Assembly: GCA_938005745.1 (NCBI GenBank)
Contig: CALLMM010000013.1
Location: 1 to 53,922, forward strand
Origin: an uncultured Chthonomonadales bacterium
Lineage (GTDB): Bacteria; Armatimonadota; Chthonomonadetes; Chthonomonadales; CAJBBX01
Length of the DNA: 53,922 bases
Direction of reading: 5' to 3'
Shown here: piece after piece, positions 10,894-19,493 of the stretch
Position numbering within the stretch: position 1 is the stretch's first letter
Layout of the letters: every line of letters starts with the position of its first letter
The notes under the pieces: generated by a model
Databases searched by the model: none
What the model saw: the letters and a program-made list of their open reading frames with translations, nothing else
What the model was told of the DNA's origin: nothing
Translations under genes and position numbers: made by a program

Positions 10894-11829
10894 ATGCGTG
10901 AATGGGAAGCGCGGGAGCAGGCGCAGCGAGAGGCGCAGGCGGAGGCGCGCCCGCCGAAGAGCGAGGCGGATCGGCGTTTCTGGCTGGAGAATATGGCGGC
11001 GTATCACGGCTACACGCCGGAGGAGATGGCGCGGGTCGTGGGAGGCAGCCACGCGCAGATCGAGCAAGAGTTGAAGCGTCTGGGGATCACGCCGGGGAGA
11101 CGTCCGCCCCGTCCTCCCGGCGCGCCCCTGCGCGTGCTGCCCTACCCCGGCGGCAGACATCCGCGCATCGGGTTTCTGGAGGGCGCGGTGAACCCGCAGC
11201 GCGAAACCAAGATCAGCATCTTCACGCCCTGGGACGACTCCAGCTACGTGGTGGCGGATGTGCCGGAGGCGATCTTCTCCCATCGCGGACTGATCTACCT
11301 GGCGCACACCCACATCCCCACGCTGTGGGAACAGCAGGGGATCGCGCTGCCGAAACAGGAGTGGGAGCGTCATCCCGGCGGCGTTCTGACGGCAGAGCGG
11401 ACGCTTCCAGACGGGATCGCGTTTGGCGCGCGGATCGTGCCGACCCCCGAAGGCGTGGAGATGGAGCTGTGGCTGCGTAACGGAACCTCCGAGACGCTGA
11501 CCGACCTGCGAGTGCAGAACTGCGTGATGCTCAAGGGCGCGAAGGGCTTTTCGGCGCAGACCGGCGACAACAAGCTGCTGCGCGCTCCGTTCGCCGCCTG
11601 CCGCAACGAGGAGGGGACGCGCTGGATCATCACCGTCTGGGAACGCTGTTATCGCGCCTGGCAGAATCCGCCCTGCCCCTGCTTCCACTCGGACCCGCAG
11701 TTTCCGGACTGTCCGCCGGGGGAGACGGTGCGCCTGCGGGGCTGGCTCTCCTTCTATGAGGGCGGCGACATCGAGGAGGAGTTCCGGCGGCTGGAGAGGC
11801 GGCTGCCGTCCTCGTTTTTCCGTCCCTGA
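10894..11829 (+). CDS. conserved-looking protein of unknown function in permease operon
   Basis: I do not recognise this 311-residue protein. The first 25 residues are charged and probably helical (Arg, Glu, Gln, Ala). Residues about 28-70 (AAYHGYTPEEMARVVGG, then QIEQELKRLGI) could be a small helical, perhaps HTH-like, segment. From about residue 80 the sequence looks beta-rich, with paired Trp and Pro motifs and a small Cys cluster (PPCPCFHSDPQFPDCPPG), reminiscent of sugar-binding beta-sandwich proteins. The start at ATG 10894 has AGGAG nine bases upstream; a longer frame back to 10792 would overlap the permease gene. No signal peptide is seen, so it should be cytoplasmic. Its place 43 bases after the permease suggests a role in handling the imported sugar, by context only. 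Confidence 0.7.
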   Translation: MREWEAREQAQREAQAEARPPKSEADRRFWLENMAAYHGYTPEEMARVVGGSHAQIEQELKRLGITPGRRPPRPPGAPLRVLPYPGGRHPRIGFLEGAVNPQRETKISIFTPWDDSSYVVADVPEAIFSHRGLIYLAHTHIPTLWEQQGIALPKQEWERHPGGVLTAERTLPDGIAFGARIVPTPEGVEMELWLRNGTSETLTDLRVQNCVMLKGAKGFSAQTGDNKLLRAPFAACRNEEGTRWIITVWERCYRAWQNPPCPCFHSDPQFPDCPPGETVRLRGWLSFYEGGDIEEEFRRLERRLPSSFFRP

Positions 11830-11940
11830 ACCCGCGCCTCGGAACACGGGAAACCTCCGGTTGACCGCTTCTCGTATGGGAAGATGCGGAGGCGCGCCGC
11901 GTGAAGGCGGTCTGTCCCGTTGAGAGGAGAGGAGCGAGGG

Positions 11941-13092
11941 ATGTGGGTTCTCTGGATACTGTGCGGGATTTCGCTGCTGGCATGGCTGCTGCCGCTGCTG
12001 GAGCTGTGGCGGGCTTCCAGGCGGGGGCTGATCCTGAGCCGGGTCTCGCCGGATGGACCGGAGCCGCTGCCCCGTCTCTCCGTCGTGGTTCCCGCGCTCA
12101 ATGAGGAGGAGACCGTCGAGCGGGCGATGCGCACCCTGCTCGCGCTGGACTATCCCGATCTGGAGATTATCGCCGTCAACGACCGCTCCGCCGACCGTAC
12201 GGGCGAGATCCTGGATCGGCTGGCGGCGGAGAACCCGCGACTGCGCGTGACGCACGTGCGCGAACTGCCTCCCGGCTGGCTGGGCAAGAACCATGCGCTG
12301 CATCTGGGCAGTCAGGCGGCGACCGGCGCGTTCATCCTCTTCACCGACGCCGACGTGCATTTCGACCCGACCGCGCTGCGCCGCGCGGTGCGCCACTGCA
12401 TGGCGCGCCAGCTGGACTTTCTCACCCTCTATCCGGAGTGCATCCTCAAAGGCTTCTGGGAGACTCTCTCCGTAACCTTCTTCGGGTTCGCTTTTGCCCT
12501 GCGGTTTCGCCCCTGGAAAGTCGCCGATCCGCGCAGCCGCGCCTATGTCGGTATCGGGGCGTTCAATCTGGTGCGCGCCGACGCCTATCGCCGTATGGGC
12601 GGGCACGCCGCGCTGCCGATGGAGGTAGCGGACGACGTGAAGCTGGGCAAAAAGATGAAGGAGAGCGGCGGCAGGGCGGAGTGCGGCGTCGCGGGCAGCC
12701 TGATCCGCGTGCGTTGGGTGGAGGGACTGCGCGGGATCGTGGTCGGGCTGACGAAGAATATGTTCGCCGGGTTCGAGTACCGGGTTGCGCCCGCACTGGG
12801 CGGCATCGCCGGCGTCTTCCTGATAACCGTGCTGCCCGTAATCGGGCTGGCGGTCGGCGACGCCGTCACCCGGGTGATCTGTGCGGGGACGCTGCTGTGC
12901 ATGGCGGCGCTGGTGCGCCTCGTCGCCCCCGCGCAGAAGGTCTCGCCGCTCTACGGACTGGCTTTTCCGCTGGCGGGACTGCTGATCATCTACATCATCC
13001 TGCGCTCGATGTTCTTCACCTACCGGCAGGGAGGCGTGGTCTGGCGCGGCACGCTCTATCCGCTGGAGGAGCTTCGCCGGGGGGGCGTCTGA
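11941..13092 (+). CDS. membrane-anchored family 2 glycosyltransferase
   Basis: The 383-residue protein has an N-terminal membrane helix (about 2-22), a GT-A fold GT2 domain, and three hydrophobic segments after about residue 280. Visible GT2 motifs are LSVVVPALNEEETVERA, AVNDRSADRT, the metal-binding FTDADVHF and the acceptor-side base region EVADDVKLG; the QxxRW position appears as IRVRWVEG. It resembles the carotenoid/hopanoid-associated GT2 branch (HpnB, CrtQ-like). The activated sugar and acceptor cannot be read. ATG 11941 follows a GAGGAGCGAGGG ribosome site; seven more codons are open upstream. It is last in the plus-strand cluster and ends four bases from the convergent dehydrogenase gene. 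Confidence 0.9.
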   Translation: MWVLWILCGISLLAWLLPLLELWRASRRGLILSRVSPDGPEPLPRLSVVVPALNEEETVERAMRTLLALDYPDLEIIAVNDRSADRTGEILDRLAAENPRLRVTHVRELPPGWLGKNHALHLGSQAATGAFILFTDADVHFDPTALRRAVRHCMARQLDFLTLYPECILKGFWETLSVTFFGFAFALRFRPWKVADPRSRAYVGIGAFNLVRADAYRRMGGHAALPMEVADDVKLGKKMKESGGRAECGVAGSLIRVRWVEGLRGIVVGLTKNMFAGFEYRVAPALGGIAGVFLITVLPVIGLAVGDAVTRVICAGTLLCMAALVRLVAPAQKVSPLYGLAFPLAGLLIIYIILRSMFFTYRQGGVVWRGTLYPLEELRRGGV

Positions 13093-13096
13093 GCCG

Positions 13097-14071
13097 TTAA
13101 TGCCGCCAGTCGAAGACCGCCGCCAGTTTGCGCCAGCGATGATGAAGCAGCGACTGGTAGACCTGCTGCGCGTCGTCGGGGCGCGCCGTCTCGATCAGGT
13201 TGGAGACGCGCACGCGCCCCTCCTCCAGCCAGTGCAGGGCGGCGGACAGATTGCCGTAGATGCTGTTGGTGCGAAACGGCGTCTCGTGCAGCGGCAGCTC
13301 CCACTCCCATCCGCTCCGCAGAACGACGTAGTGGTGGAAGATCGGGTGCAGCAGCGCATGGGCGGTCAGGTCGGTGCGCCGCTGCCAGGGAACGCCGACC
13401 AGCGTCACCTCGCCGCGCCGGCAGACCGCCCGGCAGCAGTCGAGAACCGCCTGCTCATGTCCGGAGCACTCCACCGCCAACGCGATCCTGCCGGCGATCT
13501 GCGGGTCGTCGAGGGGGACGGCGTCGCGCACATCCGGCACGCCGTTGCGCGCCGCGTATTCCCGCCGCGCCGCGTCGGGGTCGCAGGCGGTTACCCGGTA
13601 GCCGCAGGCGTGAAAGATCTGCGCCGCCAGATGCCCCACCGGTCCCAGCCCGGTGACCAGCGTCCGCTGCGGCGGTCGCGCTGCGGTCGTCGTGAGCGTG
13701 CTCATCGAGACGCCCATCAGACGGGCGAAGACCGCCTGCTCCGAAGCCAGCGAATCCGGAACGCGCAGGGCGTTTTCCACCGGAACGCGCTGCCAGGAGC
13801 GGTGTCCCCCCATACAGAAGGCGCGGTCGCCGATCTGCAGCTCTGAGACCTCGCCGCCGACCTGCTCCACTGTAAAAACGGCGGCGTATCCCGGCTGCGC
13901 CGGAAAGTGACTTCCCAGATAGCCGCCCTGGATCTCCGTTCCCGCGCTGACCAGCGTCGCCAGCGTGCTGCCCGCCACCTCGCGCGGACCGATGGGCGCG
14001 GCGTCGCGCTCCGTCGGCAGCAGCTCCGCCCTCTCCCGCGCCGTAAACGTGATACAACGGTCGGTCGTCAC
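13097..14071 (-). CDS. zinc-type medium-chain dehydrogenase/reductase
   Basis: The 324-residue protein has the two-domain MDR layout. The N-terminal GroES-like part shows SAGTEIQGGYLG and the PGYAAVFTVEQVG segment with GDRAF, and the NAD(P)-binding Rossmann part starts at VTGLGPVGHLAAQ (about 143-155). The usual Cys/His catalytic zinc ligands of alcohol dehydrogenases are not evident: the position of the first Cys reads as Ser in VSAGTE. It therefore resembles the sorbitol/threonine-dehydrogenase-like or BchC-like branches with altered metal sites. Its ATG overlaps the stop of the isomerase gene by four bases (ATGA), so the two are translationally coupled. By context it oxidises or reduces a sugar or polyol. 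The substrate is unknown. Confidence 0.85.
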   Translation of the reverse strand: MTTDRCITFTARERAELLPTERDAAPIGPREVAGSTLATLVSAGTEIQGGYLGSHFPAQPGYAAVFTVEQVGGEVSELQIGDRAFCMGGHRSWQRVPVENALRVPDSLASEQAVFARLMGVSMSTLTTTAARPPQRTLVTGLGPVGHLAAQIFHACGYRVTACDPDAARREYAARNGVPDVRDAVPLDDPQIAGRIALAVECSGHEQAVLDCCRAVCRRGEVTLVGVPWQRRTDLTAHALLHPIFHHYVVLRSGWEWELPLHETPFRTNSIYGNLSAALHWLEEGRVRVSNLIETARPDDAQQVYQSLLHHRWRKLAAVFDWRH

Positions 14072-14901
14072 AGCGCGATGCCCTCCTCCTTTGCCACCGA
14101 GCGGATGTAGTCGCCGGCGAGCGCGTACTCCTCCTGCGTCGGCAGGTGCTCCAGCATCAGGGGCATGTCCGGCTCCAGACGATTCATCTCCTGCAGGAGG
14201 GCGCGGTAGTCCAGCCCACCCAGTCCCGGACGCACCTCATCCAGATGCACCGTCAGGCGTCCATGCAGCAGGATGTCTTTGGCGTGGCAGCCCTTGATGT
14301 GCGGTCCCAGAAGCCGGAAGCAGTCCCGGATCAGGTCGCCGCTGCGGTAGTAACGCTGGGGACTGCAGACGATATTGACCGGGTCGAGATGGACGCCGAA
14401 GCCCGGTCGGTCTATCGCCCGGATAAGCTGCGCGTAGCTCTCCGGCGAATCGGGATACATCCAGGGCATCGTCTCTAGGGCGTAGCAGGAGCGGGTCGGC
14501 TTCACGGCGTCAATGATCTCCCGCACGATCTCCACAATCCGGTCAAACGTCTGCGGGGTCAGGTTGTCGGGATGCGGACCGTCCCACTGCTCGCCGCAGG
14601 AGCCGGCGATATTGACGCAGCAGCGCGCTCCGATCCGATCCGCCAGCGCAAGCTGCGTCTTGCAGGTCTGCAGCGCGGCTTTGCGGGTCGCCTCATCCGG
14701 ACTGAGCGGATTGCTCCAGGCGCCCACCTCCGCGATCACGATATCCGCCTCTTTTGCCGCCTTCTCGTAGGCGCGGATCACGTCGTCGGAGGCTCCGGCA
14801 TCCACCGGGCAATAGGCAGCGCGATAGCCGTGCTGCCGGACGGCGGCGACCCACTGTTCCGGGCTGGAGGAGTCGCCAAAGACAGGACCACCCAATCGCA
14901 T
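14068..14901 (-). CDS. sugar phosphate isomerase/epimerase-like TIM barrel
   Basis: This 277-residue cytoplasmic protein belongs to the xylose-isomerase-like/AP-endonuclease 2 superfamily. Likely metal-binding residues are a Glu in YALETMPW, Asp and His in GVHLDPVN, His in IKGCHAKD and a Glu in LMLEHLP, which match the E-D-H-E pattern of the fold. Members isomerise or epimerise sugars, inositols or hydroxypyruvate. It is the middle gene of a three-gene minus-strand operon, 22 bases after the giant secreted glycosidase and overlapping the dehydrogenase by four bases. This suggests that the released sugar is isomerised and oxidised. Confidence 0.9.
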   Translation of the reverse strand: MRLGGPVFGDSSSPEQWVAAVRQHGYRAAYCPVDAGASDDVIRAYEKAAKEADIVIAEVGAWSNPLSPDEATRKAALQTCKTQLALADRIGARCCVNIAGSCGEQWDGPHPDNLTPQTFDRIVEIVREIIDAVKPTRSCYALETMPWMYPDSPESYAQLIRAIDRPGFGVHLDPVNIVCSPQRYYRSGDLIRDCFRLLGPHIKGCHAKDILLHGRLTVHLDEVRPGLGGLDYRALLQEMNRLEPDMPLMLEHLPTQEEYALAGDYIRSVAKEEGIAL

Positions 14902-14923
14902 CGTACTCTCCTTGTGCGTGGTA

Positions 14924-17900
14924 TCATTCGGGGATCAGTTTCGGCTCGCCCCAGAGCGCCCAGTCGTACTGATAGTCGCGCAGCGAGTCGGTGATCAGCG
15001 AGAGCAAGACCGGCTTACCCATCCAGGGGCGCAGATCTATCTCTACAGGAATCCAGCCGCTGTCGCGCAGGACGATCTGTCGAAAGACCTCCTTGCCGTT
15101 GACCGCGATCACGAACTCCGTACCGTTGGACCTGGACCCGTCCCCCAGCCCGATCGCCGTCTTCAGACGCAGCGGACGCTCGGGCAGATGGAGCCAGAAG
15201 TCGGCAATAGAGCGTCCGTTGGGGGGCGGGTGGAGCATCAGGGCAGGGCGCTTCTCGCCCCGGCAGACGCCCTCCACAACCTTGCCCTTGAACAGGTCGG
15301 AGGCGGGAGCTTCGATCCCGGTATAGGGAAGGATCGCGCTGTGACGGGTGCTCTTGAGCAGGTCGAACGGCAGGGTTACCGGCTCTGGTTCGCCGAAGAC
15401 GAGCGTCAGGGTGTTAGGCAGGGGGAGGCGAACCCGGCAGGCGTCCGGGGTGACGCGGGTAATCTCGACGGAGCCTTCCGCCGCCAGCGCCCACGCCTCC
15501 TGCCTCATCCCGCGCACCAGCAGAGCCTGACGGGTCAACGGGGCTTCCGAACGGATCAGCACGCCCGGTCCCTCGATCCTCCCCCAGTCGTAAGAGGGGT
15601 CGCCCTTCGGTCCGGGATCCGCCTCTATCCGCAGGCGGACGGTGTGTCCGCGAAACGCGGACAGATCCAGCGTCAGCGGCGTAACGTCACTGGAGGCATG
15701 GTGCACCTCCGCGCTCTTCTGATGGACTCCGTCGTCGGCGATCACCCGGAAGGTAATCCCGTCAGAGGCTCCGGGAGCGCCGGCTCCCAGCCGTACGCGC
15801 GCGGTGAACTGCGCGGAGGCGTTTGCGGGCAGGGACAGGCGGTACTCCAGGAAGGTGAGGGTGCGCTGCAGGGCGTCGGGGGGCGTGACGCCGTCCGCTT
15901 TCCACGGAGGATGAACAGAGAAGCCGTCCGTGTCCGGGTGGACGAAGGCGCCGGTCGGCACATCCTCAAAAGCCAGCCCCTCATATCGTCGTTCGCTGCC
16001 GTCTGCCAGCCGCAGTCCCCCCTGGACAGCTCCCTGGTACTCCCAGAGTCGCAGGGTGTCTCGCATGCCCGGCGTCTCGAAAGTGAACCGCGCCAGCCAT
16101 GGATGGCTGCCGGCGCGGGAGAGATGAAACCCTCCGGGCAACGCTGCGAGATGCAGGGCAGTGAGGGAGCGGGAAGCGGGCGACCAGGGGTAGCTGCGCC
16201 GGGGATCCAGCCCGAAGATCCGCTTCGCGTCGTAGGCAAGCCAGCCGGGAATGGAGCCGGGCACGGCTGCCTCGCTTACCCCCTCAATCCGCCGCATTAT
16301 CACGGTATGTGTGCCGTTGCGCTCCCGAACGCTGAAGACGATACCCTGATCCCGCCGATAGGCGGCGCGGCGTCCGTCCGACAGGCGATAGACGAAGCGG
16401 TCACCCGGGCTCCAGGGCGTATCAAAGTCTGGGATCGGCAGTCGCTGCTGAAAGAATCGCGCCATCTCCAGCAGATGCTGCAGGTGCAGGAACGGTTTTG
16501 CCAGCTGCTCCCGGGAGGGCCAGGCGTAGGTAGGCAGTACGCCGAAATGCTCATATCCCTGCAGGTAAGCGACATAAAACGCCGTATCGTCGGGATTGGG
16601 ATAGCCCAGATAGCCGTAGAGGTGGGTATAGGGGGCAAGGATTGCGGAGCTGATCGGATGCGCCATCGCGATGAGGTGGTCGCTCCAGGTGCGGTCGGTG
16701 TTGTTGATCCCCCACAGGTGCCGCTGCGCGAACGCCTCATAGACGCCGGTTATCTCGTTCAGTCCTTCGCCGCTCAACGCTACTTGCGGCAGCGCCTCCC
16801 GCAACTCGCGATGGAGGGCAAGGTTGCCCTCGATGCAGTTCATGCCGTCAATCAAGCCGTTGTCATCATTGAGGATGACCATCGTCTGATCGAGATGCAG
16901 AGCGTCCACCCGGTACCTGCGATAGACCTCAACCATCCGCTCCACAAACAGTTTGCGCCAGGCGCGGGAGGCGGGATTGATATAGGCAAACTTGATCGGG
17001 GGCTGGGCGGGCCACTCCCACCACTGCAGCGCTTTGGTCAGCGGTTCGCGCATCTGCCACTGTTTGAAGGCGTTGTAGAGCGGGTGTTTCTGGTCGCACC
17101 CAAAGTAGTTGACATGAGGCATGACTCGGAAGCCGAGCCGATGAGCCTCCTTCACAAACGGCTCAAAGTCGGGTGCGGCGGCATAGTCGGGATAGTTACG
17201 GTCATACTCGTCCCTGCGCCAGTTGGGCAGGTAGAGGAGGGTTTGCCGCGGGTGGCAGCGTTTCGCTAGTTCCGCCAGCAGCGGACGATCTAGGTTCATG
17301 GTCACCACGAAGCGGATATCGCGCACCCAGGCAGGCTGCTGCTGCGCCAGCGGCTGCGGCTTCAGGCGCGCCTGCATCCACCGCCGATAGAGCGCGGCGC
17401 CGTTTTGCCAGCCGCCGCGATAGGCGGTGATCCGCCAGCGGGAGGAGACGATCCGGTCTTTCGGCTCAAAAGGCGCGAGATTGCGGCTCTCAAAGCGCAG
17501 ACGAAATCCCCCGCGCAGACGCTCCACCCTCAGATTCTTGAAACGATGATCCGAGTCTTCCGCCCGGATCAGAAATCCGCCGCGTCGTCCCTGAATCAGC
17601 GCAAAGGGAGCCTCCCATCCCATCGGATAGTCGAACAGGCGCGCACCGGGCGAGGCGGCGGCGCTGAACCGCTGCCCGCTGCTGCCGGGAACGAGCACCT
17701 CAAAGCGGTCGGGTATCTCGGCGATCCCCCAAGAGATCCCGTAAAGCCCCTTCTGAACCGCCTCTCCCTTCTGCGTAATCAGCAGATCACCGGTGCGCGG
17801 CTCAATGGCGAAGCGGGTGCCCATCCGGGCGCGCACGCTGCCGGAGGTATCGCGCCAGACCGCCGTATGAAGAATGGAGCGGTTCGCCTCCTCGCGCACG

Positions 17901-18145
17901 GTCTGCGTCGCTCCCGGCGTCATCTCCGGCTCGCCCATCCGGTGCAGACCAGAGAGCGGTCGGTCGCTTCCGGGGGAGATGACCAGCGTCTCGCCCGTCT
18001 GCCGGTGCGTAAGGCGCACGATCTGTCCGGCGCGCATCTGCGCCGAGAGGGTGGCTGAGGAGAGCGTATCGGTCTGCGCCGCTGCCGGGGAGTGCATCCC
18101 CAGCAGCAGGATCAGACACAGCTTAGATTGAATCAGGAGTCTCAT
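14924..18145 (-). CDS. giant secreted glycoside hydrolase-like protein with two C-terminal binding-like modules
   Basis: The 1073-residue protein has a signal peptide (about 1-23, AAAQ cleavage region), a beta-rich N-terminal part (about 25-260), a barrel-like core (about 270-560) and a beta domain (about 580-700). Two related modules follow at about 735-864 and 945-1073. In the core, D419 (ALHLDQTM) and E460 (ALSGEGLNE) are the best catalytic candidates, like D599/E647 of the protein at 6674. The first module carries EADPGPKGDPSYDWG and the second DSLRDYQYDWALWGEP; both share the NG.F.V / DL..G..V.L core. The protein resembles DUF6259/DUF5696-type glycosidase families, but I cannot name the substrate. 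It heads an operon with the isomerase and dehydrogenase. Confidence 0.75.
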   Translation of the reverse strand: MRLLIQSKLCLILLLGMHSPAAAQTDTLSSATLSAQMRAGQIVRLTHRQTGETLVISPGSDRPLSGLHRMGEPEMTPGATQTVREEANRSILHTAVWRDTSGSVRARMGTRFAIEPRTGDLLITQKGEAVQKGLYGISWGIAEIPDRFEVLVPGSSGQRFSAAASPGARLFDYPMGWEAPFALIQGRRGGFLIRAEDSDHRFKNLRVERLRGGFRLRFESRNLAPFEPKDRIVSSRWRITAYRGGWQNGAALYRRWMQARLKPQPLAQQQPAWVRDIRFVVTMNLDRPLLAELAKRCHPRQTLLYLPNWRRDEYDRNYPDYAAAPDFEPFVKEAHRLGFRVMPHVNYFGCDQKHPLYNAFKQWQMREPLTKALQWWEWPAQPPIKFAYINPASRAWRKLFVERMVEVYRRYRVDALHLDQTMVILNDDNGLIDGMNCIEGNLALHRELREALPQVALSGEGLNEITGVYEAFAQRHLWGINNTDRTWSDHLIAMAHPISSAILAPYTHLYGYLGYPNPDDTAFYVAYLQGYEHFGVLPTYAWPSREQLAKPFLHLQHLLEMARFFQQRLPIPDFDTPWSPGDRFVYRLSDGRRAAYRRDQGIVFSVRERNGTHTVIMRRIEGVSEAAVPGSIPGWLAYDAKRIFGLDPRRSYPWSPASRSLTALHLAALPGGFHLSRAGSHPWLARFTFETPGMRDTLRLWEYQGAVQGGLRLADGSERRYEGLAFEDVPTGAFVHPDTDGFSVHPPWKADGVTPPDALQRTLTFLEYRLSLPANASAQFTARVRLGAGAPGASDGITFRVIADDGVHQKSAEVHHASSDVTPLTLDLSAFRGHTVRLRIEADPGPKGDPSYDWGRIEGPGVLIRSEAPLTRQALLVRGMRQEAWALAAEGSVEITRVTPDACRVRLPLPNTLTLVFGEPEPVTLPFDLLKSTRHSAILPYTGIEAPASDLFKGKVVEGVCRGEKRPALMLHPPPNGRSIADFWLHLPERPLRLKTAIGLGDGSRSNGTEFVIAVNGKEVFRQIVLRDSGWIPVEIDLRPWMGKPVLLSLITDSLRDYQYDWALWGEPKLIPE

Positions 18146-18409
18146 GTGGTAACCTGCTCTTCACGTTTGCGGAGCTTTACGGTCAGGTTGTCCGCCCAAT
18201 CTTTCGGTATCTCTCTTCACAGACGCTGTGCGTCGGTAGACGCCATGCGGTGATCTTCCTCGAGACCAAGAGGGCAGAATGTCCTTCCGATCCTTCGGAA
18301 GAAGAGAGGAGTTCATACCGGGAAGCCATAACCTTTTTATTGAGGTTCGAGGAGGCGCGCAAAACTCCCTGCCCCGATTTCCGACACCTACAGACCGAGT
18401 GAAAAAGCC
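18146..18409. other. divergent intergenic region upstream of galT
   Basis: These 264 bases separate the minus-strand glycosidase operon from galT. A short perfect repeat (TTCCGATCCTTCGGAA, about 18284-18299) could form a small hairpin. An AT-richer patch (CCTTTTTATTGAGG, near 18330) may belong to a promoter. No clear -35/-10 pair is present. The regulation of the two divergent sugar units is probably set here, but no operator is proven. Confidence 0.35.
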
Positions 18410-19483
18410 ATGTCCTTCCATCCGGATATACATCCGCACCGCCGATACAACGCCCTGACCGGCGAATGGATTCTGGTCTCGCCCCATCGCACGCTGCGCC
18501 CCTGGCAGGGAGCGGTGGAGCGCGTTGAAAGGGAGACACGCCCGGCGTATGACCCCGACTGCTACCTGTGTCCGGGCAACCGGCGCGCGGGCGGCGCGGT
18601 CAATCCCGCCTATACGGATACCTTCGTCTTCACCAACGACTTTGCCGCCCTGCTGCCCGACACGCCCCTGCCCGATGCGCCCTCTTCCGGGCTGCTGCGA
18701 AGCGAGCCGGTACAGGGAACCTGCCGGGTGATCTGCTTCTCGCCCCGCCATGACCTGACGCTGCCGGAGATGCCGGTCGAACAGATCGAGAAGGTGGCGG
18801 AGGTCTGGGCGGAGCAGACCGCCGATCTGGGGGCGCGCTACCGCTGGGTGCAGGTCTTCGAGAACAAAGGGGCGGCGATGGGCTGCTCCAACCCGCATCC
18901 GCACGGGCAGATCTGGGCGGGCAGCTTTCTGCCGCGTATCGCGGAGCAGGAGGATATCCAGCAGCGTCAGTACGCCGACCGGCACGGCAAGCCGCTTCTA
19001 TGCGACTATCTGGAGCGGGAGCGGGAGGAGCGCGCGCGGCTCGTGGAGGAGAACGCGCACTGGACCATGCTCGTCCCCTACTGGGCGGTCTGGCCCTTCG
19101 AACTGCTGCTCCTGCCGCGCCGACCGGTTCTGCGCCTGCCCGATCTGTCGCCGCAGGAGCGCGCAAGCCTGGCGCAGATCCTCCGGCAGAGCCTGATCCG
19201 CTACGACAACCTCTTTCAGACCAGTTTTCCCTACTCGATGGGCTGGCACGGCGCACCCTGCGACGATGCGGATAACATGCACTGGCAGCTTCACGCGCAC
19301 TTCTATCCGCCGCTTCTACGCTCGGCGACCGTGCGTAAATTCATGGTCGGCTATGAGATGCTGGCGGAGCCGCAGCGCGACCTGACGGCGGAGCAGGCGG
19401 CGCAGCGGCTGCGCGACACCGCGACAATCCACTATCGGCAGGCGGCTCTCGATCGGGATCGGGTAGAATCAGAGGGGAAGTGA
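18410..19483 (+). CDS. galT: galactose-1-phosphate uridylyltransferase
   Basis: This enzyme of the Leloir pathway exchanges UMP between UDP-glucose and galactose-1-phosphate. The 357-residue length fits type I GalT. The zinc ligands C51 and C54 (CYLC), H114 (SPRHD) and H163 sit at the positions expected from the E. coli enzyme, and the nucleophile is H165 in NPHPHGQIW. The C-terminal half has the second HIT-like domain. The ATG follows a poor ribosome site. It is followed after 10 bases by an oxidoreductase gene. Together with the GH2 beta-galactosidase at 36079 it points to galactose use; galK and galE are not in the window. Confidence 0.97.
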   Translation: MSFHPDIHPHRRYNALTGEWILVSPHRTLRPWQGAVERVERETRPAYDPDCYLCPGNRRAGGAVNPAYTDTFVFTNDFAALLPDTPLPDAPSSGLLRSEPVQGTCRVICFSPRHDLTLPEMPVEQIEKVAEVWAEQTADLGARYRWVQVFENKGAAMGCSNPHPHGQIWAGSFLPRIAEQEDIQQRQYADRHGKPLLCDYLEREREERARLVEENAHWTMLVPYWAVWPFELLLLPRRPVLRLPDLSPQERASLAQILRQSLIRYDNLFQTSFPYSMGWHGAPCDDADNMHWQLHAHFYPPLLRSATVRKFMVGYEMLAEPQRDLTAEQAAQRLRDTATIHYRQAALDRDRVESEGK

Positions 19484-19493
19484 GGGGTTTGAG

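Noticed and set aside
11871..11940. TTGACC near 11871 as a -35 box for the glycosyltransferase gene
   Set aside because: No -10-like hexamer lies at a suitable distance downstream.
14912..17269. Open frame of 785 codons on the plus strand within the giant glycosidase gene
   Set aside because: It is the complement of a gene with signal peptide, domains and operon context; the translation has the composition of a shadow frame.
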